Shown: positions 49,701 through 59,121 of the stretch, piece by piece
Numbering within the stretch: position 1 is the stretch's first letter
Layout: each line of letters starts with the position of its first letter
From: Schistosoma mansoni
Lineage: Eukaryota > Platyhelminthes > Trematoda > Strigeidida > Schistosomatidae
DNA length: 64,000 nucleotides
Assembly (NCBI RefSeq): GCF_000237925.1
Contig: NC_031502.1
Location: 29,897,266-29,961,265, forward strand
Reading direction: 5' to 3'
Notes under the pieces: generated by a model
Told to the model about the DNA's origin: nothing
What the model saw: the letters and a program-made list of their open reading frames with translations, nothing else
Databases searched by the model: none
Position numbers and translations under genes: made by a program

Positions 49701-52700
49701 GTATCATTGTGGAACAATCAATCGAATGGAATTCATCACTCTACATCAACTTCATCGACTACGAGAAGGCATTTGATAGTGTGGACAGGACGACACTATG
49801 GAGGCTTCTTCGACACTACGGCGTGCCTGAGAAGATAGTCAATATCATACGGAACTCCTATGATGGACTAAACTGCCAAATCGTCCACAGAGGACAACTC
49901 ACCGACTCGTTTGAAGTAAAGACCGGTGTAAGGCAAGGTTGCTTACTCTCGCCCTTTCTCTTTCTCCTGGTGATCGACTGGATCATGAAGACGTCAACAT
50001 CTGGAAGAAAGCACGGAATACAGTGGACAGGCAGAATGCAGCTTGACGATTTAGACTTCGCAGATGATCTGGCTCTTCTATCACAAACGCAACAACAAAT
50101 GCAGGAGAAAACGACCAGAGTAGCAGCAGCCTCAGCAGAAGTAGGTCTCAATATAAACAAATGGAAAAGCAAGACTCTCCGATACAATACAATATGCACC
50201 AATCAAATTACACTTGATGGAGAAGCTTTGGAAGATGTGGAAACCTTTACATATCTGGGCAGCATCATTGATGAACACGGTGGATCAGATGCAGATGTGA
50301 GGGCGCGGATCGGCAAAGCAAGAGCAGCATACCTACAACTGAAAAACATCTGGAGCTCAAAACAATTGTCAACCAACACCAAGGTTAGAATTTTCAATAC
50401 AAATGTGAAGACAGTTCTACTGTATGGGGCGGAGACGTGGAGAACTACGAAAGCCATCATCCAGAAGATACAAGTGTTTATTAACAGCTGTCTACGCAAG
50501 ATACTTCGGATCAGATGGCCAGACACTATCAGCAACAAGTTACTGTGGGAGACAACAAACCAGATTCCAGCAGAGGAAGAAATCAGGAAGAAGCGCTGAA
50601 AGTGGATTGGGCACACCTTGAGGAAATCACCTAATTGCGTCACAAGACAAGCCCTCACATGGAATCCTGAAGGTCAGAGGAGGAGAGGAAGACCAAAGAA
50701 CACATTACGCCGAGAAATAGAGACAGACATGAGAAGAATGAACAAGAACTGGATAGAACTAGAAAAGAAGGCCCAGGACAGAGTGGGTTGGAGAATGCTG
50801 GTCGGCGGCCTATGCTCCATTGGGAGTAACAGGCGTAAGTAAGTAAGTAAGTAAGCAAGTAAGTAAGTATGTAATCTATTTCACTGTTATCACCGACTCA
50901 TAAACTGCCTTAGTTGGTTTAATAATTCGTATATGCATATAAATATTACTGTATAATGGAGTAAAGCCTGATGAGGATTTAGTTGAAAACAATATTGTTC
51001 GCTTACATATGTTGTTCTGATCAAAATAAACGTAGCTACGCCCACAAAAACAGAGAAGTTACCAATAAGATTGGAAAAGCCAAAAAAGAACTCATACCTA
51101 AACCGAATCATTAATACTCAACAAGGTAAAACAAAGCCAAAAGATCGATGATATCACTCCAAACGATCACTATCAAGGACTTTAATGGAAGTGAAGTAAG
51201 CCTAACTGAAAACAGAACTTATAATGAAACTGGGCCCGAACCTCTAAACACCTATGAAAAGCTAGATAAAAGAGTACGGAAAATAAAAAATAAAAAGTCT
51301 TCAGATAATAACCGTATAACAATAGAAATGAATAAGTATGTTGTAAACAAACCGAAGTATACACTACTAAGAATAATGAACATGATTCGGTCAAACCCAG
51401 ATAAAATACCAAGATACTGTGTAGATGACGATGTAACCAGCGTCTACACGAACAAGTGGACAAAAACAGACCCTAATAACGAATGAAGTATACTCCTAAT
51501 AGACAGCATAGGGAAAACATTCGTTGGGATTATTTTTGAACGACCAAACAAAATCATAATATACCGTCTAGGCGATTCAACTTTAGAAATAACTTATCCA
51601 CGGTGGTGGCAGCAGAGTCAATGAGATATTTCACACAAAATGACCTGGATACCAACCAAGAACTAGTACCAACGTTTTCGATCTAATTAAAGCATTCGAC
51701 ACCATCTAAACAACTAATCCAAAACACTTTAAATAAAACATGTTCCCAGCTAAACATAAACCAATGCATAATAAGATTTTTTAATCATCCGAAAGGTCGT
51801 TTAGGAGGAACTATCTCACATTTCATGACGTATAGAGGAGTAAAGCAAGGTAGTAAAGATAGTCAACCACTCTAACATTGTCTTTCAATAAAATCCTAAG
51901 CTCCCTTAAAGGACAAAATACCAGAGGTCTAAAAATGATTGGTAAATCCAAAGTATAAGCTATGGAATATTATATATTGCATATTCAAATTATCTATGTC
52001 TAATCCCAACCTTAGCTAACGAGACAAGAACAATGAACTCATTACAAAACTTCCTTAGTCAACTTGGTATGAAAATTTCCCACGAAAAGACGGCAACCAT
52101 GATTATAAACAAACAAAACAATAACTCACCAGTCATCATAGGTGATAGCACGATAAAGGAGGCAAACTCTCTTAAGTACCTGGGATCGATAGTTCGAAGC
52201 GGTCACCCTAGTGACACGAATAATATCAACCTGATAAAAGCTAAACATACCACAATAAAAATAAGTCCAGTATAGCGAGCTAATGGTATAAGTCTGTATA
52301 CTGAAACAAAACTTGTAGAATCCGCAATTTTACCAATCTTAAAACATGGACTGGAGACAATAGTCTTAAAAAAAAGGACTGAATGAGATAATAAACAGTC
52401 CCAAACACTATCAAACGTATGATGTTGGGTACAAACGATCTCCAGCACATCTCAATAACATTACACAAGAAAGTCTGACTATTAAACTTGGCCACTAAAA
52501 TACAACAGAATAGACTGAATGAGTGGTTTGTAAAGCACAAAAGACAAAGATATAGTATTTAGATAATCCAATAAAAAGACGAGGCTTTCTAAACTGCGAT
52601 ATATTATCCCAATGCATTTTGAATGGCCAGATCATTTTACATATCCGTGCAATTTGTCACCACATGAAAACAAATGCAGACACGACGGGTGGGGGTCCGG

Positions 52701-53881
52701 TTTGATAAGACAAAAATGCTTCCAGTAAGAGAAAAAAGACCTTTGAAGAGCTTCAAACTAAGTCGGTGGCGTAATTTGCTCAAAGATTAGGAGTCGAAAG
52801 ACACTAACACATCAGATAACGAACCTTCACGAGGACAACTTGAAAAAAAGTTCAAGCCAGTCAGTCTCAATACAGAACTCGGTACGTATGTGCATTGATT
52901 CAGGTTGCCATACTCTATTGGCACAGCGGGATGAAATTGTTAGGGCGAAATACAGTAGTAGAAACAATATTAATGGTAATAGAAAATATTGGCGATCGAA
53001 GTAACGATCAAGAAAATGTAAATCAGTGAAGTAAAAGCTCAGGAAAACCAGAAGCAATGAACCCAGGGGAGACAAAAAAAAGTAGAGTTTGAACAAAGCA
53101 GTCCCTTATTTACTTGATTACTTCGAAATACACGTATAGCGCGTGCACTCGAGCCTGAAATAATAGCTCGATTGTCTACATCAAAAGGCTTACACAATTA
53201 TGTACCTAGAAAACTACTCATTGGGCTCGATAAGTAGACATTTATATTAATGAAAAAATTTAACTTACGTCATCTACCATGGGGACTTTCGGGGGATTGA
53301 ACAACTCATGATATGACCTACCACTAGCTAAGTGGAATAATCTGCCACAAATCCTTTTTTCTAAGATGGAAGGATCAAGCTTGAATTCCAAAGCAGTCAA
53401 CAGATGAATCTGACGATCTCTAAGAAGGTTATCAAGCTGCAGTTTGCATTTGCAACCTCATGAACATACTTTCTTAGCTTGCTCTATTGTGCGTGGAAAC
53501 CCGTCGAATAGAAGTCCATTTTTACATTCAGGAGAATTGATTTTTTGTGCGATTAGGTCACAAACTATGTCGTCTGAAACAAGTCCTCCTGATTCCGTAA
53601 TTTTCTGTACTTTTTGACCAAGTTCTGATCCTGATGCTATGATGGCTCTAAGAATGTCTCCTACAGAAATTTTCAAAAAAGCCGGAATGCATACCAGTAG
53701 ATAAATGGCAGATGTTATAACGTTCAGCTATTTTGACCGCCTACAAAACCGTACATATAGATTCATATGGATTTACCTGAGTCCCTTTTCCACTACCTGG
53801 TGGGCCAATTAGAACTAAATCAATACGTTTCCCTTCACCAAACCGCCACCTTCTATACCAACTAGCGAAATCATACAACAT
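43722..53881 (-). CDS. AK2: Adenylate kinase 2 (complete, five exons, 239 aa)
   Basis: Catalyses ATP + AMP to 2 ADP; AK2 enzymes usually act in the mitochondrial intermembrane space. Exons: 53881-53777, 53740-53695, 53660-53470, 53436-53269, 43931-43722. All have GT/AG borders, phases agree, and the total is exactly 239 codons, the length of human AK2. Motifs: P-loop [10 protein letters not shown] (26-35); [20 protein letters not shown] (AMP site); LLFDGFPRT (AMP/NMP fold); [20 protein letters not shown], the long LID start; and [19 protein letters not shown] with the catalytic Arg residues. The LID shows no Cys zinc site. The start ATG at 53881 is preceded by an in-frame TAG eight codons upstream. 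The three first introns are 36, 34 and 33 bp; the fourth is 9,337 bp and packed with retroelements. Confidence 0.95.
45250..46193 (+). mobile_element. RTE LINE, 3' third with (GACT)n tail
   Basis: One open frame from about 45250 to 45956 encodes the C-terminal part of an RTE reverse transcriptase: [66 protein letters not shown] and the end [10 protein letters not shown]. The 3' UTR runs through CTGTGCTAATGTGGTATGGC and a GTACGTACGTACG block to a TGAC tail at about 46170-46193. The catalytic core is missing, so this is 5'-truncated, but the frame is open and the copy looks fairly young. It is antisense to AK2. Confidence 0.85.
46380..46545 (+). repeat. Dispersed repeat family B, copy 2
   Basis: Matches the second half of the block at 54950-55110: TTCGCTCG, a GCTTATAACTT-like segment, TGTAGTCGCCGCTTTTTATC versus TGTAGTTGTCGCTTCTCTTT, an ACCGTTCGGA versus ACCGTTAAGA segment, and GGTTATCAAGGTGATTGATT versus GGTTATCGAGGTGAACGATT. 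Confidence 0.55.
46546..47515. other. Intron sequence, nothing recognised
   Basis: AT-rich part of AK2 intron 4 between repeat family B and the inverted-repeat arm. No coding or repeat signal was recognised. Confidence 0.4.
47516..47613 (+). repeat. Left arm of an inverted repeat flanking the RTE element
   Basis: About 98 bases that match, in reverse complement, 50916-51018. Shared blocks: AGAACAACA, ACAATACTGTTTTC versus ACAATATTGTTTTC, AGATCCTCACCAGGCTTTA versus AAATCCTCATCAGGCTTTA and ATACAGTAATATTTATATG. By eye about 80 percent identity. Confidence 0.75.
47640..47650 (+). repeat. Target-site duplication, 5' copy (AATCTATTTCA)
   Basis: Eleven bases identical to 50873-50883, placed exactly before the RTE 5' end. 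Confidence 0.85.
47825..50842 (+). pseudogene. RTE endonuclease-reverse transcriptase, two nonsense codons
   Basis: A single reading frame of 1,006 codons. Endonuclease: TWNVRTMW near residue 30, [31 protein letters not shown]. Reverse transcriptase: [70 protein letters not shown] with the catalytic Asp pair, and FTYLGSIID. The C-terminal tail has [13 protein letters not shown], a usual RTE end. Stops are a TAG at 48200-48202 within the endonuclease and a TGA at 50597-50599 just before KWIGHTLRK, where the family normally has Trp or another sense codon. Everything between is open in one frame, so this copy is inactive but recent. Confidence 0.9.
50835..50872 (+). repeat. (AAGT)n tail of the RTE element
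   Basis: About nine imperfect AAGT units directly after the RTE stop codon, ending at the 3' target duplication. Confidence 0.85.
50873..50883 (+). repeat. Target-site duplication, 3' copy (AATCTATTTCA)
   Basis: Identical to 47640-47650. It directly follows the AAGT tail. Confidence 0.85.
50916..51018 (-). repeat. Right arm of the inverted repeat flanking the RTE element
   Basis: Reverse complement of 47516-47613 with about 80 percent identity by eye and one insertion of about seven bases. With the RTE element and one target copy removed, the arms would be separated by only about 60 bases. Confidence 0.75.
51150..52560 (+). mobile_element. Old non-LTR retrotransposon fragment
   Basis: Degenerate reverse-transcriptase pieces in changing frames: [18 protein letters not shown] near 51490, [15 protein letters not shown] near 51830, then [17 protein letters not shown] and [12 protein letters not shown] in an open frame at 52033-52275. 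The order (palm, GVKQG, thumb, YLGS) fits a LINE, but the clade is uncertain because the FADD motif is not intact. Many stops indicate old age. Confidence 0.55.
52840..53110 (-). mobile_element. RTE LINE 3' terminus
   Basis: Read on the minus strand it goes CTGTGCCAATAGAGTATGGC, a GCACATACGTACCGAG block and GAGACTGACTGGC, the same order as the end of the RTE copy at 46120-46193. Only the 3' non-coding end remains. It sits close to AK2 exon 4 in the same orientation as the gene. Confidence 0.6.
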
Positions 53882-54169
53882 CGAGCCGAAGGAGATGCAA
53901 AACGACTACGAGTAGGAAACGAACGACTTAGCCTCCTTTCCGTCCTTAGTGACCTTGAGTGATTAGGGTGACAACGGCTGTTTTAAATACTTGAAGTGAG
54001 GTGGAAGCATATCAGACGTTCTAATGTTAACATAGCACACCAAACAGTTCATTTTTCTGTTCCCTAAATAGTCAGCGAAGGCGTTTTTAGGGGTTATTTG
54101 CGAAATATTTAACAACTTAGCCTAATAATTTGCATTATTCTCTAGTTTTTCTTGTTATGTGTTTGGTTG
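53882..54169. other. AK2 upstream region
   Basis: Just upstream of the AK2 start. It should contain the 5' UTR and promoter; no TATA box or defined motif stands out. Confidence 0.4.
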
Positions 54170-54260
54170 AGTTTTCAGTTTCAGTTTCAGTTTGGGAAGG
54201 ACAGGAGGCTTGATGGCCTGTGTTAGTCCTGGCAGATATATTCCATCAAACCAATTAAAT
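54170..54260 (-). mobile_element. CR1 LINE 3' end with (CTGAAA)n tail
   Basis: The block GGCTTGATGGCCTGTGTTAG TCCTGGCAG matches GGTTGATGAACCTGTGTTAA TCCTGACAG at the 3' end of the CR1 copy at 6135. It is preceded on the plus strand by three TTTCAG units, i.e. a CTGAAA tail on the minus strand, comparable to the ACTGAA repeat of the long copy. Confidence 0.6.
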
Positions 54261-54309
54261 TTTTCATGCATGTTAAACCGAATCATCCACCAATGTAGAT
54301 TATCTTTAA

Positions 54310-54590
54310 CTAAATATACTGAATATAGTGTAGCTGTAAATAATTCCCCAAAATCAATAGCTTTCTAAGTGTTCGACATTGGATGCTGACCACCTTGTTT
54401 AAGTGGACTTGTTTAACTGAAGGCTTTCGGCCATGCATCCGTACCAGATCACTTTTCGACTCAGCGTGGGACACTGCTCCTACGTTCACTAGCCAGCTTA
54501 GAATAAACGCTTCGCGATATATTGATAACGTATCAAATATATCTTTCCTACCTCTTCTCGTCTGACTTCTGATTTCCATTGGTCGGGAAA
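54310..54590 (-). repeat. Dispersed repeat family A, copy 2
   Basis: Reverse complement of the family at 26725-27395 and 58365-58615. It is the longest uninterrupted copy and reads as an open frame of 89 codons (54579-54310), including KSDLVRMHGRKPS and VVSIQCRTL, which match RDLVRKHGRTPS and GVSIQC of the third copy. Confidence 0.65.
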
Positions 54591-54689
54591 AAGCTTCGCT
54601 TATAGAAGGTGCTACTGGTAGCAGGTTATAAAATCAGAATACTAGTCGTATCTTCAGTGGTGAGCCCAACGTGATCTGGTACAATAGCC

Positions 54690-55110
54690 ATGTAGTGTCG
54701 CTTGATATGTTAATCATGTATACCTTACTCTGGCCTCTGGACTTGCCAATTTACCTATCCATACTGAGTCATTTTTTGGCCTTGTTAATATTTACTTATT
54801 AACCCAGACTGTTTTTATACAAGAGTGTGTGTGTACACTTTTTATCCTATTCATCACATGTCTGTAACTTATTTTTATCTGACTATAACTATCGAATAAC
54901 GTTTGGTTAAAGTGAGTTGGCTTACCCGCCATCTCCAATGTGTGTTATTTTTGTTTCGCTCGCTGATATTTGCTCATATGCTTATAACTTTCTGGTCTGC
55001 GTTATTTTTTGATAAAGCTGTAGTTGTCGCTTCTCTTTGCCTTCTGATTTTATGCACCGTTAAGATTTGTATTATAAGGTTATCGAGGTGAACGATTAGA
55101 GAAGCACGGC
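54690..55110 (+). repeat. Dispersed repeat family B, copy 3 (longest)
   Basis: The first half matches 41090-41340 and the second half matches 46380-46545, so this copy links the two shorter ones into one family. A short GTGTGTGTGT run lies near 54825. No convincing coding frame; the class is unknown. Confidence 0.55.
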
Positions 55111-55862
55111 AATACAGCTATAGCCTATACTGATGAGTAGCTGATAAGATTCAACACATGATATTAAGAATATAAGGATGCTAAGTTATTAAGTTCGCGG
55201 TTGTATTTATCGTCCCTACAACGGCACACCATTACTCCTTTTTTCATTCTGTATGACGTCTACTGATATCGATCCAAATTATAGCCCTTCCAGCCATCTC
55301 ACTATGCAATTATGTAGTCGAAAAAAACGGTAATTAACGTGCAGTTTCTGAAAGCCTGGAAAATTCAACAAATATATTTAACCTTACGTTATAGATTTTT
55401 AATTTGCGGTTTTCCATGCCTTTTTGTTACTTTTCCAAGCCTGTCAATTTGACGTACACGGAAACAAGAAGCTAGATTCTTGCAATGCACAATAATACCA
55501 GCACAGGTTAAAAAATATTAAAAGCAATTATAGACAGTAATTCCATGTCACAGTACACTTGTAATCAGAATACGTAAAGTGAAAATGGAGATTGACTTCG
55601 TTTTATTCGTCGTCATATACAATATAATATATGGGCATATTAATAAAGATGTAAAGTAAGCTTTAACTGCTGGAATTTGCGTAATTTGTGTACTTAACAA
55701 CAAAAGTCCTGTCTTGACAGTTAACTGCTTACACACTGTCAAGTGAAAACCAACGTACTCATGAACGACAGCCTCTATGGCAGTTTGTTACATTTTTATG
55801 GTTGGTGAAAGGATTAGAAAGTGTACCAACACTCATATAATTAAAAAGCATATACACCTAAC
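55111..55862. other. Intergenic, nothing recognised
   Basis: AT-rich sequence with no gene or repeat recognised. Confidence 0.4.
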
Positions 55863-55975
55863 CTTCTGGTGTCGGAAGATGAGAATCATGTTTTACATAT
55901 CCAGTCTCCACGTCATGTATGTGTTCCATAACTTTTAGACTCACAATGTAATATCCATCAAACCTAATGCTGCAT
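55863..55975 (-). CDS. Candidate isolated exon, family not recognised
   Basis: Between an acceptor (TGACAG at 55976) and a possible donor (GTTAGG at 55862), only one frame is open and it gives 37 residues: CSIRFDGYYIVSLKVMEHIH followed by a DVETGYVKHDS segment. The regular alternation and normal amino-acid mix look like a real protein, unlike nearby AT-rich frames. I do not recognise the family. Neighbouring exons were not found within the window, and the gypsy remnant starts 500 bases upstream. Confidence 0.4.
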
Positions 55976-56469
55976 CTGTCAGGCAAAAACGTTAGGCTGC
56001 CATAAAATTGTAATAGGGTAAAAAACTTAGGTTGAATGGTTAAGAACTGAACAAAAAGTATAAGTACATGTCACAACATTAAAGCTCGAGCATTCATTAA
56101 CTTCGTTATTTTGTATAGGGATCATATTTTGTAATATTTTATATTGAGTGTTTAAAAGCTCTGTGTTTGAAAAAGGTAACCTCGTGCTTCAATTCGTGCC
56201 GTCCCAAAATCGAAACAAAAACCTGTTTACTACTACTTTAGTTTCTTGTATCAGTGGACCGAGTGGTACTCGTCGGAACAAAGTCAGTGAGCCCTGTATT
56301 GAACAAAAATTTAATTTCGGTTTCACTCAATACTTTTATTCTTTTTTAATTAGTCGTAAAAGTGGACCTGCTGATTATCCTTAACTGAAATTTCGCGTGC
56401 TTATTTATACATATCTCTTTATTTCAAGGTATTCGTATTGTAGTCATTTTTTAGCCCTTTCTTATTACA
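55976..56469. other. Intergenic, nothing recognised
   Basis: Short AT-rich spacer before a gypsy remnant; an open frame at 56148-56384 has no known domain. Confidence 0.35.
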
Positions 56470-58265
56470 TTACTATGTTGGTCGTATACCACATATCAGA
56501 TCCAATCCAATGTAAAAGCCTGGAGGATTTGCCACCGGTAGAGATAAATACTGTTATGACTAGAATTAAATGCCCAACATTTAATCGGGGTGGCCCAGAG
56601 ATGTTGTCTGCTGAACTAAAGCATTATTTCACAAAACAAAATATTAAATCTGAGGAAATCCTCCCAAGAGGTCCGCGACCTAATTTTAAGTATACCAATA
56701 CCGTTTTAAAACGAGAGATGGTGAACCGCCTATCATTACCAGACGGCCAAATAATCCGAAGGCTTTTCTAGGGTAAAACACTAAGTGATAGGTCACCATC
56801 AAAATTTTTGCGTCACCTCCAAGTCTTAGTGAGCGACAACACAGAGGATGAAGAAGTCCTAAAGCAAGGGTGGATGAAAGCTGTCCTATGCTACGTCCAC
56901 CGCTACTTGGACGCACAAGACCCTGACACCTCTTTAACTCGCTTGACGTGTATTGCAGATAAAATGATGGATAGAGGCCCCCCAAGTGGATTACACACTA
57001 TACATCATACACGAAAAGAGGAATTTTCAAAAGCCTCACGCATAGCAGAACTCATTGACAGTGGTAAAGGTCTCACTGAAGCTGTCGGCAGAATGCGAAT
57101 GGGCCTTCGAAACACGAACAGGTCACCTCAGAGACGGAGATTCAAGTCATTTACAGGCTAGACAAGTCTAAACAATCTGGATAGTTCTGTTGACACCATT
57201 AAAAGTTTGGGGTCAAATCAACCAGTCAACCGTGCTCCCGACCCAAACAGACTCCCAAGAATATGGAAAAAGAATTACCCCCCAAAGTCGCGACGACTGG
57301 TAAAGGGTCCCTAAACAGTCTCTCGCTTTATTTTAGAAACAGAAATTCGGGTTGAACTTCTTGGTGGATACTAATGCTTCTCTTGGTATCAAACTCCACA
57401 AAAATTGGGCAAGCCCGAGAATCCCCACGGCTACGCTTCAACCTACCAACAAAACTAAAATCGAGACGTCAAGTCTGAAAAGTTTGACGTTAAAATCGTG
57501 GGTTTTATAAACCATTCCCCTGGTTTTTGACTGCGTCCGATTCGGATTTGGCAATACAGGAAACGGACTCCTTAGAAAGTTGTGAATTTCTAGTCAACAT
57601 TAAAAAACGACGTTCAGCACTGGAAGATACTTCGAGTTACGCAAAAGGCAAATAACATCACACCACTTCTTCAAATTCGATACAAACTCCGCCATTAATA
57701 GCTGCGAAATTCCATGATACACTAGAGGAATATCCAAACATATACAAACCTTATTGTCAAATTGCCAAAAGTAGACTAACGGTAAGTCATACAGTCGAAA
57801 CCGAAGGGGCACCTGTATTTGCTAGACCCACGAGACTAGCTCTAGATAAGCTTAAAATGGCTAGGGCTGAATTTGAGTACATGCTACGCCTGCACGTTGT
57901 CCATCCATTTGATAGCCGCTGGGGATCACCTTTGCATGTGGTTCTAAAGAGCAACGAAGGCCATTGGCGATCGTGAGAGGACTACGGATCCCTCAACACT
58001 TAAACCGTACCAGATAGGTACCAATACTTCGTATCGAAGATTTTACAAACGGTTTACATGGTATGGACATTTTTACTAAAATTGACTTGGTCAGGGCTTA
58101 TCAGAATATCCCAGTAGTTGTAGAAGATGTCCACAGGGCAGCTATTACTACATCTTTTGATCTGTTCAAGTTTGTACGCATGCCATTTGAGCTGAGGAAT
58201 GCGGCATCAACATTTCAACGATTCGTAGGTAACCCACTTCGGGACATGCCATTTACACAGAGGGT
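56470..58265 (+). mobile_element. Ty3/gypsy fossil: gag and partial pol
   Basis: Gag-like segments lie at about 56500-57160 (a PDGQIIRRLF region, then FLRHLQVLVSDNTEDEEVLK and a basic end). Reverse-transcriptase segments lie at about 57800-58265 ([49 protein letters not shown]). The rest of pol and both LTRs were not identified. It is related to, but different from, the element at 59-64 kb. Broken, with several interruptions; old. Confidence 0.75.
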
Positions 58266-58364
58266 ATAAAGACTATCTAGTTATTGCCATTACGGATGCC
58301 ACAGGCATTCGAAGTTTGGCAACAATTTAACTAGTAACACCTATTATGAGTCGTACCCACCATG

Positions 58365-58615
58365 TGAAATCAAAAGACAGAAGCTAGGAGGTTCGAAGAT
58401 ATATTTGATAAGTTATCAATATATTGTGGATCAACTGATCTAATCTGGCTAACGACTGCATGGGATGTTGAGCACTGTGTTTCCACTCGTGATCTGGTGC
58501 GGAAACATGGCCGAACGCCTTCAGCTAGTGAGTCCATTAAAACTAATGGGGTCAGCATCCAATGTTGAACACTTACAGAGCTATTTATATTGGTGATTTA
58601 TTTACCGCTACAGAT
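58365..58615 (+). repeat. Dispersed repeat family A, copy 3
   Basis: Matches 54310-54590 (reverse complement) and 26725-27395. It begins GTGAAATCAAAAGACAGAAG and ends TTATTTACCGCTACAG. It contains a small perfect hairpin, CCATTA-AAAC-TAATGG, near 58526-58541. It lies about 100 bases after the gypsy remnant, so it could be that element's flank or a separate repeat. Confidence 0.6.
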
Positions 58616-59121
58616 CACTCCCCTCCCCTTGGTGAGGTAGTGGTGACTCTAAGAAGTGATCAGCCAGTTTTTAAAACCCAACGATTTTGTCGTCGCTAAA
58701 GACTCTTCTGTTAGCTTGCTATGTTTAGCAGCGTCTGGTCGTCTTTCCTTACACTAAGGGACCATGCAGTACAATATAGAAATAAGGAAACAAAGTACAA
58801 TCAAAATTTCGGTTCTTCGTAAACTTCAGAGTCTTTTCCAGATGTCCTGGAGAAGAATAATATGTAAGTGCGTGTCGAAATTATTTTTTTTATATATAAT
58901 GCAAAGGGAAATCGAGATAAAGCAAAATGTTAACTGGTGTCTTACGTACAATAATCATTTAACTGTTCTGGAAATCTTTTCTTGCAAAACGCGTTGTTTT
59001 AAGTTTATTTTAAGACAGTGCCGATGTATCGACGTGTGTGTTGGCTGTCGGATGAGGTATCGTAAATGTAGGACTCGTATCTTTCGGTTTTACCGAAGGA
59101 AAATCGACGTGAATAGGGTGT
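58616..59121. other. Spacer between two LTR-element insertions
   Basis: Nothing recognised apart from an open frame at 58764-59186 that runs into the LTR and has no known domain. Confidence 0.35.

Larger units (their letters stand above)
47651..50872 (+). mobile_element. RTE-clade LINE, full length with target duplication
   Basis: A 3,222-bp element. A G+C-rich 5' UTR (47651-47824) precedes one long frame (47825-50842) and a short 3' end made of AAGT repeats (50835-50872). Identical 11-bp direct repeats flank it. The domain order, length of about 1,000 residues and the tetranucleotide tail fit the RTE clade, as in schistosome RTE elements. It sits antisense in AK2 intron 4. It looks young; only two nonsense codons interrupt the frame. 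Confidence 0.9.
43932..53268 (-). other. AK2 intron 4 (9.3 kb), a retroelement nest
   Basis: Bounded by a GTAAGT donor at 53268 and a TTCTAG acceptor at 43932. It holds an RTE fragment (45250-46193), repeat family B (46380-46545), an inverted repeat split by a full RTE element (47516-51018), an old non-LTR fragment (51150-52560) and an RTE 3' end (52840-53110). An unassigned 111-codon plus-strand frame (44427-44762) is Lys-rich and not recognised. Confidence 0.85.

Noticed and set aside
48274-50658. Minus-strand open frames across the RTE element
   Set aside because: Shadows of the plus-strand endonuclease-reverse transcriptase frame.
55125-55155. CTGATGAG string near repeat family B as a hammerhead core
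   Set aside because: No GAAAC partner at the right distance and no flanking stems I and III could be drawn. Similar isolated CTGATGA strings near 3147, 44606 and 50968 failed for the same reason.
58520-58560. Possible hammerhead ribozyme in repeat family A (GTGAGTCC stem-loop)
   Set aside because: The CCATTA-AAAC-TAATGG hairpin recalls stem II, but the invariant CTGATGA and GAAA core sequences are absent in all three copies.
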